64,000 nucleotides of DNA from Ga0077555 sp964500805. Lineage in GTDB: Bacteria; Pseudomonadota; Alphaproteobacteria; Rhizobiales; Hyphomicrobiaceae. The notes under the pieces were generated by a model, which had not been told where the DNA came from, made no database searches, and saw only the letters and a program-made list of their open reading frames with translations. The DNA lies in NCBI GenBank assembly GCA_964500805.1, contig CAZCQH010000004.1, positions 1-64,000 on the forward strand, written 5' to 3'. Below are positions 58,041 to 64,000 of the stretch, one piece after another. Position 1 is the first letter of the stretch; each line of letters starts with the position of its first letter. A program made the translations under genes and the position numbers.

Positions 58041-60449
58041 TCAGCGCTTGTTTTCTTGGGCGCGGCGGAGGGCGGCGGCGAAGGCGTTTTCGCCGGAGTT
58101 AGCGGCTGCGCCGCTTGAAGATGCGCTGCTGGGGCGGGCTGCGCCGCTGCTCCCGGTACCGGAGCGCTGCGGCTGCTGCGGAGGCGGTGAGGCGGACATG
58201 CGGCCGGAGGTGCCGCCGGAGCCAGGGCGTTGGCCGGGGCCGCTGGTGGCGCCAGAGCCGGAGCCGGTGCTGCGCGTGTCGATGGCGCCGGAGCGCATGG
58301 TGAGGCCGATGCGTTTGCGGGCGACGTCAACCTCGACGACGCGGACTTCGACGATGTCGCCGGCATTGACGACTTCGCGGGGGTCTTTGACGAACTTGTC
58401 GGCGAGCTGGGAGATGTGAACGAGGCCGTCCTGGTGCACGCCAATGTCGACGAAGGCGCCGAAGGCGGTGACGTTGGTGACGACGCCCTGAAGCTTCATG
58501 TTGGGCTTCAAGTCGGTGATCTTCTCGACGCCGTCCTGGAATTTTGCCGTTTTGAACTCGGGGCGCGGATCGCGGCCGGGCTTTTCCAGCTCGGCGAGGA
58601 TGTCGGTGATGGTCGGCACGCCGAATTTGGCGTCGGCGAACTGCTGGGGCTTCAGCGACTTCAGGAAGGCGCGATCGCCGATCATGGACTGCACGGGGCG
58701 CTTCGTGCTCTCGGCGATCTTCTCGACGAGTTCATAGGCTTCCGGGTGCACGGCGGAGGCATCGAGCGGGTTCTTTGCGTTCATGATGCGCAGGAAGCCG
58801 GCGGCCTGCTCGAAGGCTTTGGGGCCGAGACGTGGGACCTTCTTCAAGGCGGCGCGGGATTTGAAGGCGCCGTTCTCGTCGCGGAACGCGACGATGTTGT
58901 CGGCGAGCGTCTTGTTGAGGCCAGAGACGCGCGCGAGGAGCGGCGATGACGCGGTGTTCACATCGACACCGACAGAGTTCACGCAGTCCTCTACCACCGC
59001 GTCGAGCGAGCGGGTGAGCGCGGTCTGGTCGACGTCGTGTTGATATTGGCCGACGCCGATCGCCTTGGGCTCGATCTTGACCAACTCGGCGAGCGGGTCC
59101 TGCAGGCGCCGCGCGATGGAGATGGCGCCGCGCAGCGACACGTCGAGCTGCGGGAACTCTTTGGCGGCAAGCTCGGAAGCGGAATAGACCGAGGCGCCGG
59201 CTTCGGAGACCATGACTTTGGTCAGCTTGAGTTGCGGCATCTTCGAGATCAGTTCGCCGACGAGTTTGTCGGTCTCGCGGCTGGCGGTGCCGTTGCCGAT
59301 TGCCGCGATCTCCACCTTGTGCTTGGCGCAGAGCGTCGCGAGCGTGGCGAGAGAGCCGGCCCAGTCGTTCCGGGGCTCGTGCGGGTAGATCGTCGCGGTG
59401 TCGAGGACTTTGCCGGTGGCGTCGACGATGGCGAGCTTGCAGCCCGTGCGGATGCCGGGGTCGATGCCCATCGTGACCTTGTGGCCGGCGGGGGCGGCGA
59501 GTAGCAGGTCCTTCAGGTTCTTCGAGAAGACGGAGATGGCTTCGCCGTCGGCGTTCTCCTTGCCGCGGGTGAAGAGATCGACCGTTAAGCCGATGTGGAG
59601 CCGCGCCTTCCAGGCGAGGCGCACGCTATCGCCGAGCCACTTGTCGCTCGCGCGGCCCTTGTCGGCAATGCCGAAGGCGACGCGGACCTTGCCCTCGGCG
59701 GGGTGCGGCTGGCCTTCGAGCGCGGGCACGTCGAGCGTGAGGTCGAGGATGCCTTCGTTGCGCCCGCGCAGAAGAGCCAGTGCGCGATGTGAGGGGAGGT
59801 CGCGGATCTTCTGCGAGAAGTCGAAGTAGTCGGAGAACTTGGCGCCCTCGGTCTCCTTGTCCTTGGCGACCTTGGAGATGATCAGGCCGTCGGACCAGAG
59901 CCACTCGCGCATGGAGCCGACCAGCTCCGCGTTCTCGCCGATGCGCTCGATCAGGATCGCGCGGGCGCCGTCGAGCGCGGCCTTGATGTCGGCGACGCCC
60001 TTCTCGGCGTTGATGTACTGCGCCGCTTCCGTTTCGGGCGTGAGGCTGGGGTTGGCGAGGAGCGCGTCGGTCAACGGCTCAAGGCCTACTTCGCGGGCGA
60101 TCTGGGCCTTGGTGCGCCGCTTCTGCTTGTAGGGCGCGTAAAGGTCTTCGAGCGCCACCTTAGTGTCGGCGGCCATGACGGCCTTGGCGAGGTCGGGCGT
60201 GAGCTTGCCCTGCTCGTCGATGGACTTGAGGACGGCGGCGCGGCGGTCTTCCAGCTCGCGCAGGTAGCCGAGGCGCTCTTCCAGCTTGCGCAGCTGGGTG
60301 TCGTCGAGGCCGCCGGTCTTCTCCTTCCGGTAGCGGGCGATGAAGGGAACGGTGGAGCCTTCGCCGAGCAGCTCGACGGCAGCTGCAACCTGGGGCACGC
60401 CCACGGAAAGCTCGCGCGCGATCTGGGCGTTGATCTTGTCCTGTGCCAT
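58041..60449 (-). CDS. tex: Tex-family transcription accessory protein
   Basis: The 802-residue RNA-binding protein contains the Tex N-terminal helices, a YqgF-like RNase H domain (MGIDPGIRTGCKLAIVDATG), helix-hairpin-helix segments, and an S1 domain near the end (LQGVVTNVTAFGAFVDIGVHQDGLVHISQLADKF). After the S1 domain comes a Ser/Gly/Pro-rich tail, longer than usual. The start is at ATG 60449 with AGAGG upstream; the frame is open to 60635. Confidence 0.95.
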   Translation of the reverse strand: MAQDKINAQIARELSVGVPQVAAAVELLGEGSTVPFIARYRKEKTGGLDDTQLRKLEERLGYLRELEDRRAAVLKSIDEQGKLTPDLAKAVMAADTKVALEDLYAPYKQKRRTKAQIAREVGLEPLTDALLANPSLTPETEAAQYINAEKGVADIKAALDGARAILIERIGENAELVGSMREWLWSDGLIISKVAKDKETEGAKFSDYFDFSQKIRDLPSHRALALLRGRNEGILDLTLDVPALEGQPHPAEGKVRVAFGIADKGRASDKWLGDSVRLAWKARLHIGLTVDLFTRGKENADGEAISVFSKNLKDLLLAAPAGHKVTMGIDPGIRTGCKLAIVDATGKVLDTATIYPHEPRNDWAGSLATLATLCAKHKVEIAAIGNGTASRETDKLVGELISKMPQLKLTKVMVSEAGASVYSASELAAKEFPQLDVSLRGAISIARRLQDPLAELVKIEPKAIGVGQYQHDVDQTALTRSLDAVVEDCVNSVGVDVNTASSPLLARVSGLNKTLADNIVAFRDENGAFKSRAALKKVPRLGPKAFEQAAGFLRIMNAKNPLDASAVHPEAYELVEKIAESTKRPVQSMIGDRAFLKSLKPQQFADAKFGVPTITDILAELEKPGRDPRPEFKTAKFQDGVEKITDLKPNMKLQGVVTNVTAFGAFVDIGVHQDGLVHISQLADKFVKDPREVVNAGDIVEVRVVEVDVARKRIGLTMRSGAIDTRSTGSGSGATSGPGQRPGSGGTSGRMSASPPPQQPQRSGTGSSGAARPSSASSSGAAANSGENAFAAALRRAQENKR

Positions 60450-61017
60450 GAGGGCCTCTTGGTCGCGAGCGGGGGCTTGGGCGGCTTCGGAGGTACCGAA
60501 AGCCGGTGGATTCGCGCGGACGCTAACACCAGGACCGGCGGAGATGAAGGCCGCAGGCGGGTGTGCCGCAGCCACGGCGGGGAGAGGTGTGGAGAGGGGA
60601 CAAAATAGGAGAAAAAACAATTGGATATGGAGCATCGCGGGGACGTGTCTTTAGGGCTTGTCGGATTGTTGGGGGGATGCAGCGGATATGGGGTCGCCGA
60701 CGCGGAATGGAATGGGCGGGCCGGAGTCTCTTGGGGTTTAACGTTAACTGGCGTGGGAACGGCAACTCGGGGCGAGTGATTGGTGCCGCACGACGCTCAA
60801 GCGTCGGCGCGGTAGGGAGGCAAGCGTGTGCGGTCAGGCCGTGCCTCGGGGTGTTGGGCTGCATGAATAGGGCGCCTTGCCTCGTGCGAATGCCACGGAA
60901 GGCGAACCCGACCCGTTCGTTCACTGGGCGCTCGCGCTTCAGCGGATGGGCCGCGATTGCGAAGCAGTTGCGACATGGCGTTGACAGACCAAGGCGCTTG
61001 TGACAATAGTAAACCAA
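60450..61017. other. Gene-free stretch upstream of the ArsR-like gene
   Basis: About 568 bp with two overlapping open frames (60563-61003 plus, 60523-61026 minus) that have no ribosome-binding site or family resemblance. It holds the tex promoter (minus) and the ArsR/AHSA1 promoter (plus) near its right end. Confidence 0.5.
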
Positions 61018-61030
61018 ATGGTTCACTATT
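60981..61030 (+). promoter_or_regulatory. Promoter and operator of the ArsR-like gene
   Basis: A TTGACA box (60981-60986) and AATAGT (61005-61010) are spaced by 18 bases. A near-perfect dyad, AATAGTAAACC (61005-61015) and GGTTCACTATT (61020-61030) with one mismatch and a 4-nt centre, overlaps the -10 box and the ATG at 61018. The pattern is typical of self-repressing ArsR-type genes. If transcription starts about 7 bases after the -10 box, the message would be leaderless. Confidence 0.7.
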
Positions 61031-61353
61031 CACATGATCGCCTGGATGGCACGTTTGGAGCACTCGCTGACCCGATGCGGCGGGCGATGGTGGCGCAACT
61101 GGCGCGCCTCGGCATGCAGACGGCTGGCGAGCTGGCCAAGCCGCACAAGGTGTCGCTGCCGGGCGCGCTGAAGCACATCGGCGTGCTCGCGGATGCGGGT
61201 CTCATCAGGCGCGAAAAGGTGGGGCGGACGGTGCAGTGCCGGCTCGAGGCGAAGCGATTGCGCGAGGCGATGGCCTGGCTCGAGCGCTACGAGAAGTTTT
61301 GGTCGGCGCGCCTCGACCGGCTCGCGGAGTTCGTTGAAGGAGACGATACATGA
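61018..61353 (+). CDS. ArsR-family transcriptional regulator
   Basis: The 111-residue protein is a small winged-helix regulator: FGALADPMRRAMVAQLARLG, then GELAKPHKVSLPGALKHIGVL (recognition helix) and LIRREKVGRTVQCRL (wing). It lacks an obvious Cys metal site. The ATG at 61018 lies inside the dyad; a GTG at 61000 lies before the -10 box and is less likely. The stop overlaps the next start (ATGA), as in ArsR/AHSA1 pairs elsewhere. Confidence 0.88.
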   Translation: MVHYSHDRLDGTFGALADPMRRAMVAQLARLGMQTAGELAKPHKVSLPGALKHIGVLADAGLIRREKVGRTVQCRLEAKRLREAMAWLERYEKFWSARLDRLAEFVEGDDT

Positions 61354-61805
61354 CGGAAAAGCCCAAGCTCACTCTGACGCGCCAGATCAAGGCTCCTGTC
61401 GAGAAGGTCTTTGCGGCGTGGACCAATGGCACCGCGCTGAAGCGGTGGTTCGGTCCAAGCGACGACATGACGATCGTCGTCGCGGACGTCGATTTAAGAG
61501 TTGGCGGACGCTATCGCATCGTCATGCAGGAGAAGAGCGGCGAGCAGCATCGCATCGGCGGCATCTATCGCGAGATCGTGCCGAATGCGCGGCTGGTGTT
61601 CACGTGGGCATGGGAGTCGACGCCGGAGCGCGAAAGCCTGGTGACTGTCGAGCTCAAGGCGGTCGACGGCGGTACGCGGCTCACGCTGACGCATGAGCAG
61701 TTTGCCGACGAGCCGGCGCGCGATCGCCATGCACAGGGCTGGGCTGGAACACTCGATCGGTTGGACCGGCACCTGGCGTGTGGCGGTGCGGAAATGACGG
61801 AGTGA
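61350..61805 (+). CDS. SRPBCC/AHSA1-domain protein
   Basis: The 151-residue protein has the START/AHSA1 fold: LTRQIKAPVEKVFAAWTNGTALKRWFGP, RVGGRYRIVM and the long C-terminal helix. It probably binds a hydrophobic ligand. It overlaps the ArsR-like gene by 4 bases and is coupled to it, the usual arrangement of this pair. Confidence 0.9.
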   Translation: MTEKPKLTLTRQIKAPVEKVFAAWTNGTALKRWFGPSDDMTIVVADVDLRVGGRYRIVMQEKSGEQHRIGGIYREIVPNARLVFTWAWESTPERESLVTVELKAVDGGTRLTLTHEQFADEPARDRHAQGWAGTLDRLDRHLACGGAEMTE

Positions 61806-61833
61806 AGTGAAAAGGCAGAAAAGGAGTCGCGTC

Positions 61834-62451
61834 ATGAAACTCTATGGATTTGCTGGTTCTCCCAACACCTGGAAAGTCAGGGCATTTGCCGAGCACATCG
61901 GGGTGCCGATCGAGTTCGCCGTCGTCGATCTGACGAAGGGCGAGCAGCGCAAGCCCGCGTTTCTGGAGATCAATCCGACGGGGCGTACGCCGGCGCTGGT
62001 GGACGGCAACTTCAAGCTTTGGGAGTCGACGGCGATCATGCAGTACATCGCCTCGAAAAAGAAAAACGATCTCTGGCCCGATGATGCCAAGACTCGGGCG
62101 CACATCATGCAATGGCAGAGCTGGCAGCTGCAGCACTGGGCCGACGCGTGCGAGCCGCTGCTAATGGAGCGGGTGGTGAAAGCGTTCTTCAATCTTGGAG
62201 CGCCGGATCAGGTGGTGATCGGCAAGGCCGAGGAGGCGTTTCTCAAGGAGGGGAGCATGCTCGATGCGCACCTCGGGCGTCACTCGCATCTGGTGGCGGA
62301 CCGCCTGACGCTCGCCGATTTCTCGGCTGCGTCGTACCTGTTTCACGCGGAGCGGGCGGGCATGCCGATCGCCAAGTTCAACAATATCCGGCGGTGGTTC
62401 GGCGAGGTGTCGGCGTTGCCCGCGTGGGCGCGTACGGCGCCGCAGATGTGA
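61834..62451 (+). CDS. Glutathione S-transferase family protein, second copy
   Basis: The 205-residue protein starts KLYGFAGSPNTWKVRAFAEHIGVPIEFAVVDL and has NPTGRTPALVDGNFKLWESTAIMQYIA, the glutathione-binding half. It ends with the helical half. It lies 28 bp past the AHSA1 gene and may be in the same unit. It is about the same length as the GST at 45763 but not a close copy. Confidence 0.9.
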   Translation: MKLYGFAGSPNTWKVRAFAEHIGVPIEFAVVDLTKGEQRKPAFLEINPTGRTPALVDGNFKLWESTAIMQYIASKKKNDLWPDDAKTRAHIMQWQSWQLQHWADACEPLLMERVVKAFFNLGAPDQVVIGKAEEAFLKEGSMLDAHLGRHSHLVADRLTLADFSAASYLFHAERAGMPIAKFNNIRRWFGEVSALPAWARTAPQM

Positions 62452-62495
62452 TGGCGGGGGACCGGATTGTCCGGTCCCGTTGCATTAACCTGAAT

Positions 62496-62544
62496 AGATA
62501 CAATTGTAGAAATGTTTCACGTGAAACATTGGCGGGTGAGCGGA
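62496..62544. repeat. 49-bp direct repeat carrying parS, copy B
   Basis: Same block as 3568-3616, in the same direction, with AGATACAATTGTA (62496-62508), a 4-nt spacer that differs, then parS and TTGGCGGGTGAGCGGA. About four mismatches over 49 bp. Confidence 0.8.
62513..62528. other. parS: parS centromere site (perfect)
   Basis: TGTTTCACGTGAAACA matches the parS consensus at all 16 positions. It is between the second GST and the convergent CobW gene. Confidence 0.85.
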
Positions 62545-62600
62545 GGATTTATGTGCGGGAAGGTTGCTTCGCAACCGGGGCTGCCGCCCCTTACCCCGCT

Positions 62601-62617
62601 CGAGGGGTGACCCCTCG
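62601..62617. repeat. Hairpin in the GST-CobW gap
   Basis: CGAGGGG and CCCCTCG form a 7-bp stem around TGA. No T-run follows on the plus strand; it may be a weak 3' structure for the convergent genes. GGGCGGG/CCCGCCC-like pairs lie further right. Confidence 0.4.
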
Positions 62618-62679
62618 AACTCCCCTCTTTCTTGCAGAAAGGTGTGGGTTCGGGCGGGTGTCCCGCCCAAGGTGGGCCT

Positions 62680-63921
62680 TCAGGTGGGCATCGCGTCGCC
62701 AACGAAGGGCTTGAAGTGGCGGCGCACGAGATCCTCGGGCAGGTCCTTGGTGATGAAGACGAGACGCGAGCGCTGGTCGGAGCCGGCTGGCCAGCCTTGC
62801 AACGTGTCGGGCGGGTAGAAGATGTGCTGCACGCCGTGGACGACGAACGGCTTCGGCTGATCCCTGACGTTGAGAATGCCTTTCATGCGCAGCAGCTTGG
62901 GGCCGTAGAGCTGCGCGAGCAGCTGCAGCGCGTTCGACATCTCCGGGCCTTCGATGGGTTCAGCGAAGGTGAGGCAGAACGACGAGATGCCATGCAAATG
63001 GCCGTGGTGATGGTCGGGATGCGCGCAGTCGTCGCCGGAGCAGGCGTGGTCGTGATCGGCGTGGCCGTGGGCGCCCGTTTCACGTGAAACACCGCTGGAC
63101 AAGCCGTGCCCGTGTCCGTGGTCGTGATGGTCGTGGCCGCATTCCGGACCGCAATCGGGGCCGTGCTGATGGCCGTTGGCGTGATCGTGTGACGGCGCGT
63201 GAGGTTCCGGCTTGAACCTGTCGGCTGCGAGCCAGCGCTCGGCGTCGGCGCCGGCGAGGACGGGCTCGTGCGCGCCGAGGCCGATCAGCTCGGAGGCGGG
63301 AACGTCGCCTTTTTTGGAGCGGCGGACTTGCGCGGTCCGATTGAGTGCTTTCAGGCGGCCCTCGAGGCGGCGCACGTCGTGCTCGGGGGCGAGATCGGTC
63401 TTGGTGATGACGATGCGGTCGGCGATGGCGATCTGCTTCGCCGGCTCGAACTGCTCGTCGATCTGCGCGAGGCCGAGCTGGCCGTCGACGGTGGTGACCA
63501 CCGCATCGAGCTGATAGATGCGATAGACCGCCTCTTCGGTCATCAGCGTGTGCACGATGGGCGTCGGATCGGCGAGGCCTGTCGTCTCGAGCACGACGCG
63601 CTTCATGGGCGGAATATCGCCCCAGAGCGATTTGGTGTGGAGCTTCTCCAGCGCTTGCACGAGATCTCCGCGCACCGCGCAGCAGACGCATCCGGAAGGG
63701 AGCAGCACGGTGTCGTCGTCGGCCTTCTCGACGAGCGCGTCGTCGATGCCCACTTCGCCGAACTCGTTGATGATGACGGCGGTGCCGGCCATGGCCGGGT
63801 CATCGAGCAGGCGCTTGAGTAGTGTCGTCTTGCCCGAGCCGAGGAAGCCGGTGAGCACGGTCAGCGGGATGGCTGTGGTGGGGCCGCGTTGCGTGCTGTC
63901 GTTGGTGCTGGTGTCGGCCAT
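62680..63921 (-). CDS. CobW/P47K-family GTPase (zinc or cobalt chaperone-like)
   Basis: The 413-residue GTPase has Walker A GFLGSGKT (25-32), the metal-binding CVCC (78-81; SGCVCCAVRGD), ETTGLADPTPI and ITKTDLA. A His-rich stretch (HDHANGHQHG, HDHHDHGHGHG, HPDHHHGHLHG) lies between about 230 and 320, suited to binding Zn or Co. The C-terminal CobW_C domain follows. An internal parS core translates as VSRET within the His-rich region. The ATG at 63921 is chosen; the frame opens at 63963. Confidence 0.93.
   Translation of the reverse strand: MADTSTNDSTQRGPTTAIPLTVLTGFLGSGKTTLLKRLLDDPAMAGTAVIINEFGEVGIDDALVEKADDDTVLLPSGCVCCAVRGDLVQALEKLHTKSLWGDIPPMKRVVLETTGLADPTPIVHTLMTEEAVYRIYQLDAVVTTVDGQLGLAQIDEQFEPAKQIAIADRIVITKTDLAPEHDVRRLEGRLKALNRTAQVRRSKKGDVPASELIGLGAHEPVLAGADAERWLAADRFKPEPHAPSHDHANGHQHGPDCGPECGHDHHDHGHGHGLSSGVSRETGAHGHADHDHACSGDDCAHPDHHHGHLHGISSFCLTFAEPIEGPEMSNALQLLAQLYGPKLLRMKGILNVRDQPKPFVVHGVQHIFYPPDTLQGWPAGSDQRSRLVFITKDLPEDLVRRHFKPFVGDAMPT
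63076..63091. other. parS: parS-like site inside the CobW gene (one mismatch)
   Basis: CGTTTCACGTGAAACA differs from parS at the first base. It lies in the His-rich coding region, where it is read as part of Val-Ser-Arg-Glu-Thr. The site sits in a low-constraint part of the protein. Confidence 0.7.
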
Positions 63922-63936
63922 GGGGAATCCTTGCAA

Positions 63937-63962
63937 GGGGTCAGGCTCATGGGTCTGACCCA
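63937..63962. repeat. Degenerate copy of the 26-bp palindrome
   Basis: It reads GGGGTCAGGCTCA then TGGGTCTGACCCA, with about three changes from the perfect copies. It lies 15 bp upstream of the CobW start, outside the coding sequence. Confidence 0.7.
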
Positions 63963-64000
63963 ACCAAATTAGTGGCTATGCGGCTTGCTTTTCTCGTAGG

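Noticed and set aside
60523..61026. Two overlapping frames between tex and the ArsR-like gene
   Set aside because: They overlap each other in opposite directions and show no coding features.
1..64000. tRNA, rRNA or CRISPR features
   Set aside because: No cloverleaf-like gene, ribosomal RNA segment or spaced direct-repeat array was seen by eye; a covariance-model search was not possible.

Overview
The window is GC-rich chromosomal DNA from an alphaproteobacterium, most likely of the order Hyphomicrobiales (Xanthobacteraceae/Nitrobacteraceae-like). The evidence is the adjacent hisS, hisZ and hisG, the aspartate/glutamate leucyltransferase Bpt, a short FtsB-like protein between eno and pdhA, a lipoyl-tagged E1-beta PdhB, a membrane pyrophosphatase, Omp25-type beta-barrels, orphan TRAP binding proteins and the alphaproteobacterial form of parS. 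It is mostly housekeeping sequence. I see no rRNA, tRNA, CRISPR array, prophage or intact insertion sequence.

Layout. 0-9 kb: a GNAT fragment cut by the window edge, a secreted subtilase, a long gene-free stretch, a metallo-beta-lactamase-fold protein, CsaA, a TetR-like regulator, ProC and a TPR protein. 9.6-19.6 kb: a small membrane-anchored protein, leuD and leuC split by a DUF4262 gene, bpt with a tandem duplication at its 3' end, nadK, cutA, a membrane protein, a TAXI binding protein, serB, and a two-gene toxin-antitoxin-like unit leading into serB. 19.8-27.5 kb: eno, ftsB-like and the pyruvate dehydrogenase genes pdhA, pdhB and pdhC, with three unrelated genes between pdhB and pdhC and no E3 gene. 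27.5-38.7 kb: cupin, TIGR02466 oxygenase-like and nucleoside deoxyribosyltransferase-like proteins, a flavin reductase / cytochrome b561 / di-heme cytochrome-DUF4384 set, an iron alcohol dehydrogenase, a DctP binding protein, a tartrate/D-malate dehydrogenase and a lipocalin-like protein. 38.8-48.8 kb: thiL, hisS-hisZ-hisG, a CoA-transferase, a PAN-domain protein, two-component metabolism genes including a GST, a DMSP-lyase-like cupin and glmM. 48.9-57.8 kb: an Arg/Gly/Asp-rich secreted protein, two beta-barrel proteins, hppA, OsmC and an SsuABC-like transporter. 58-64 kb: tex, an ArsR/AHSA1 pair, a second GST and a CobW GTPase.

The most notable signals are not genes. Six sites match the ParB-binding centromere site parS (TGTTTCACGTGAAACA). 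They lie at the two ends of the window (3.6-6.8 kb and 62.5-63.1 kb), and two of them sit in a shared 49-bp block, so this may be the origin-proximal centromere region. A MITE-like element with nested inverted repeats occurs three times, and two of those copies arose by an exact 271-bp tandem duplication that also copied the end of bpt. A separate 26-bp palindrome occurs at four intergenic places, and a related palindrome pair is inserted in frame in pdhB, comparable to Rickettsia palindromic elements. hisS carries an internal low-GC block that looks like a recombinant patch. An ArsR-type gene has a 26-bp dyad covering its start codon.
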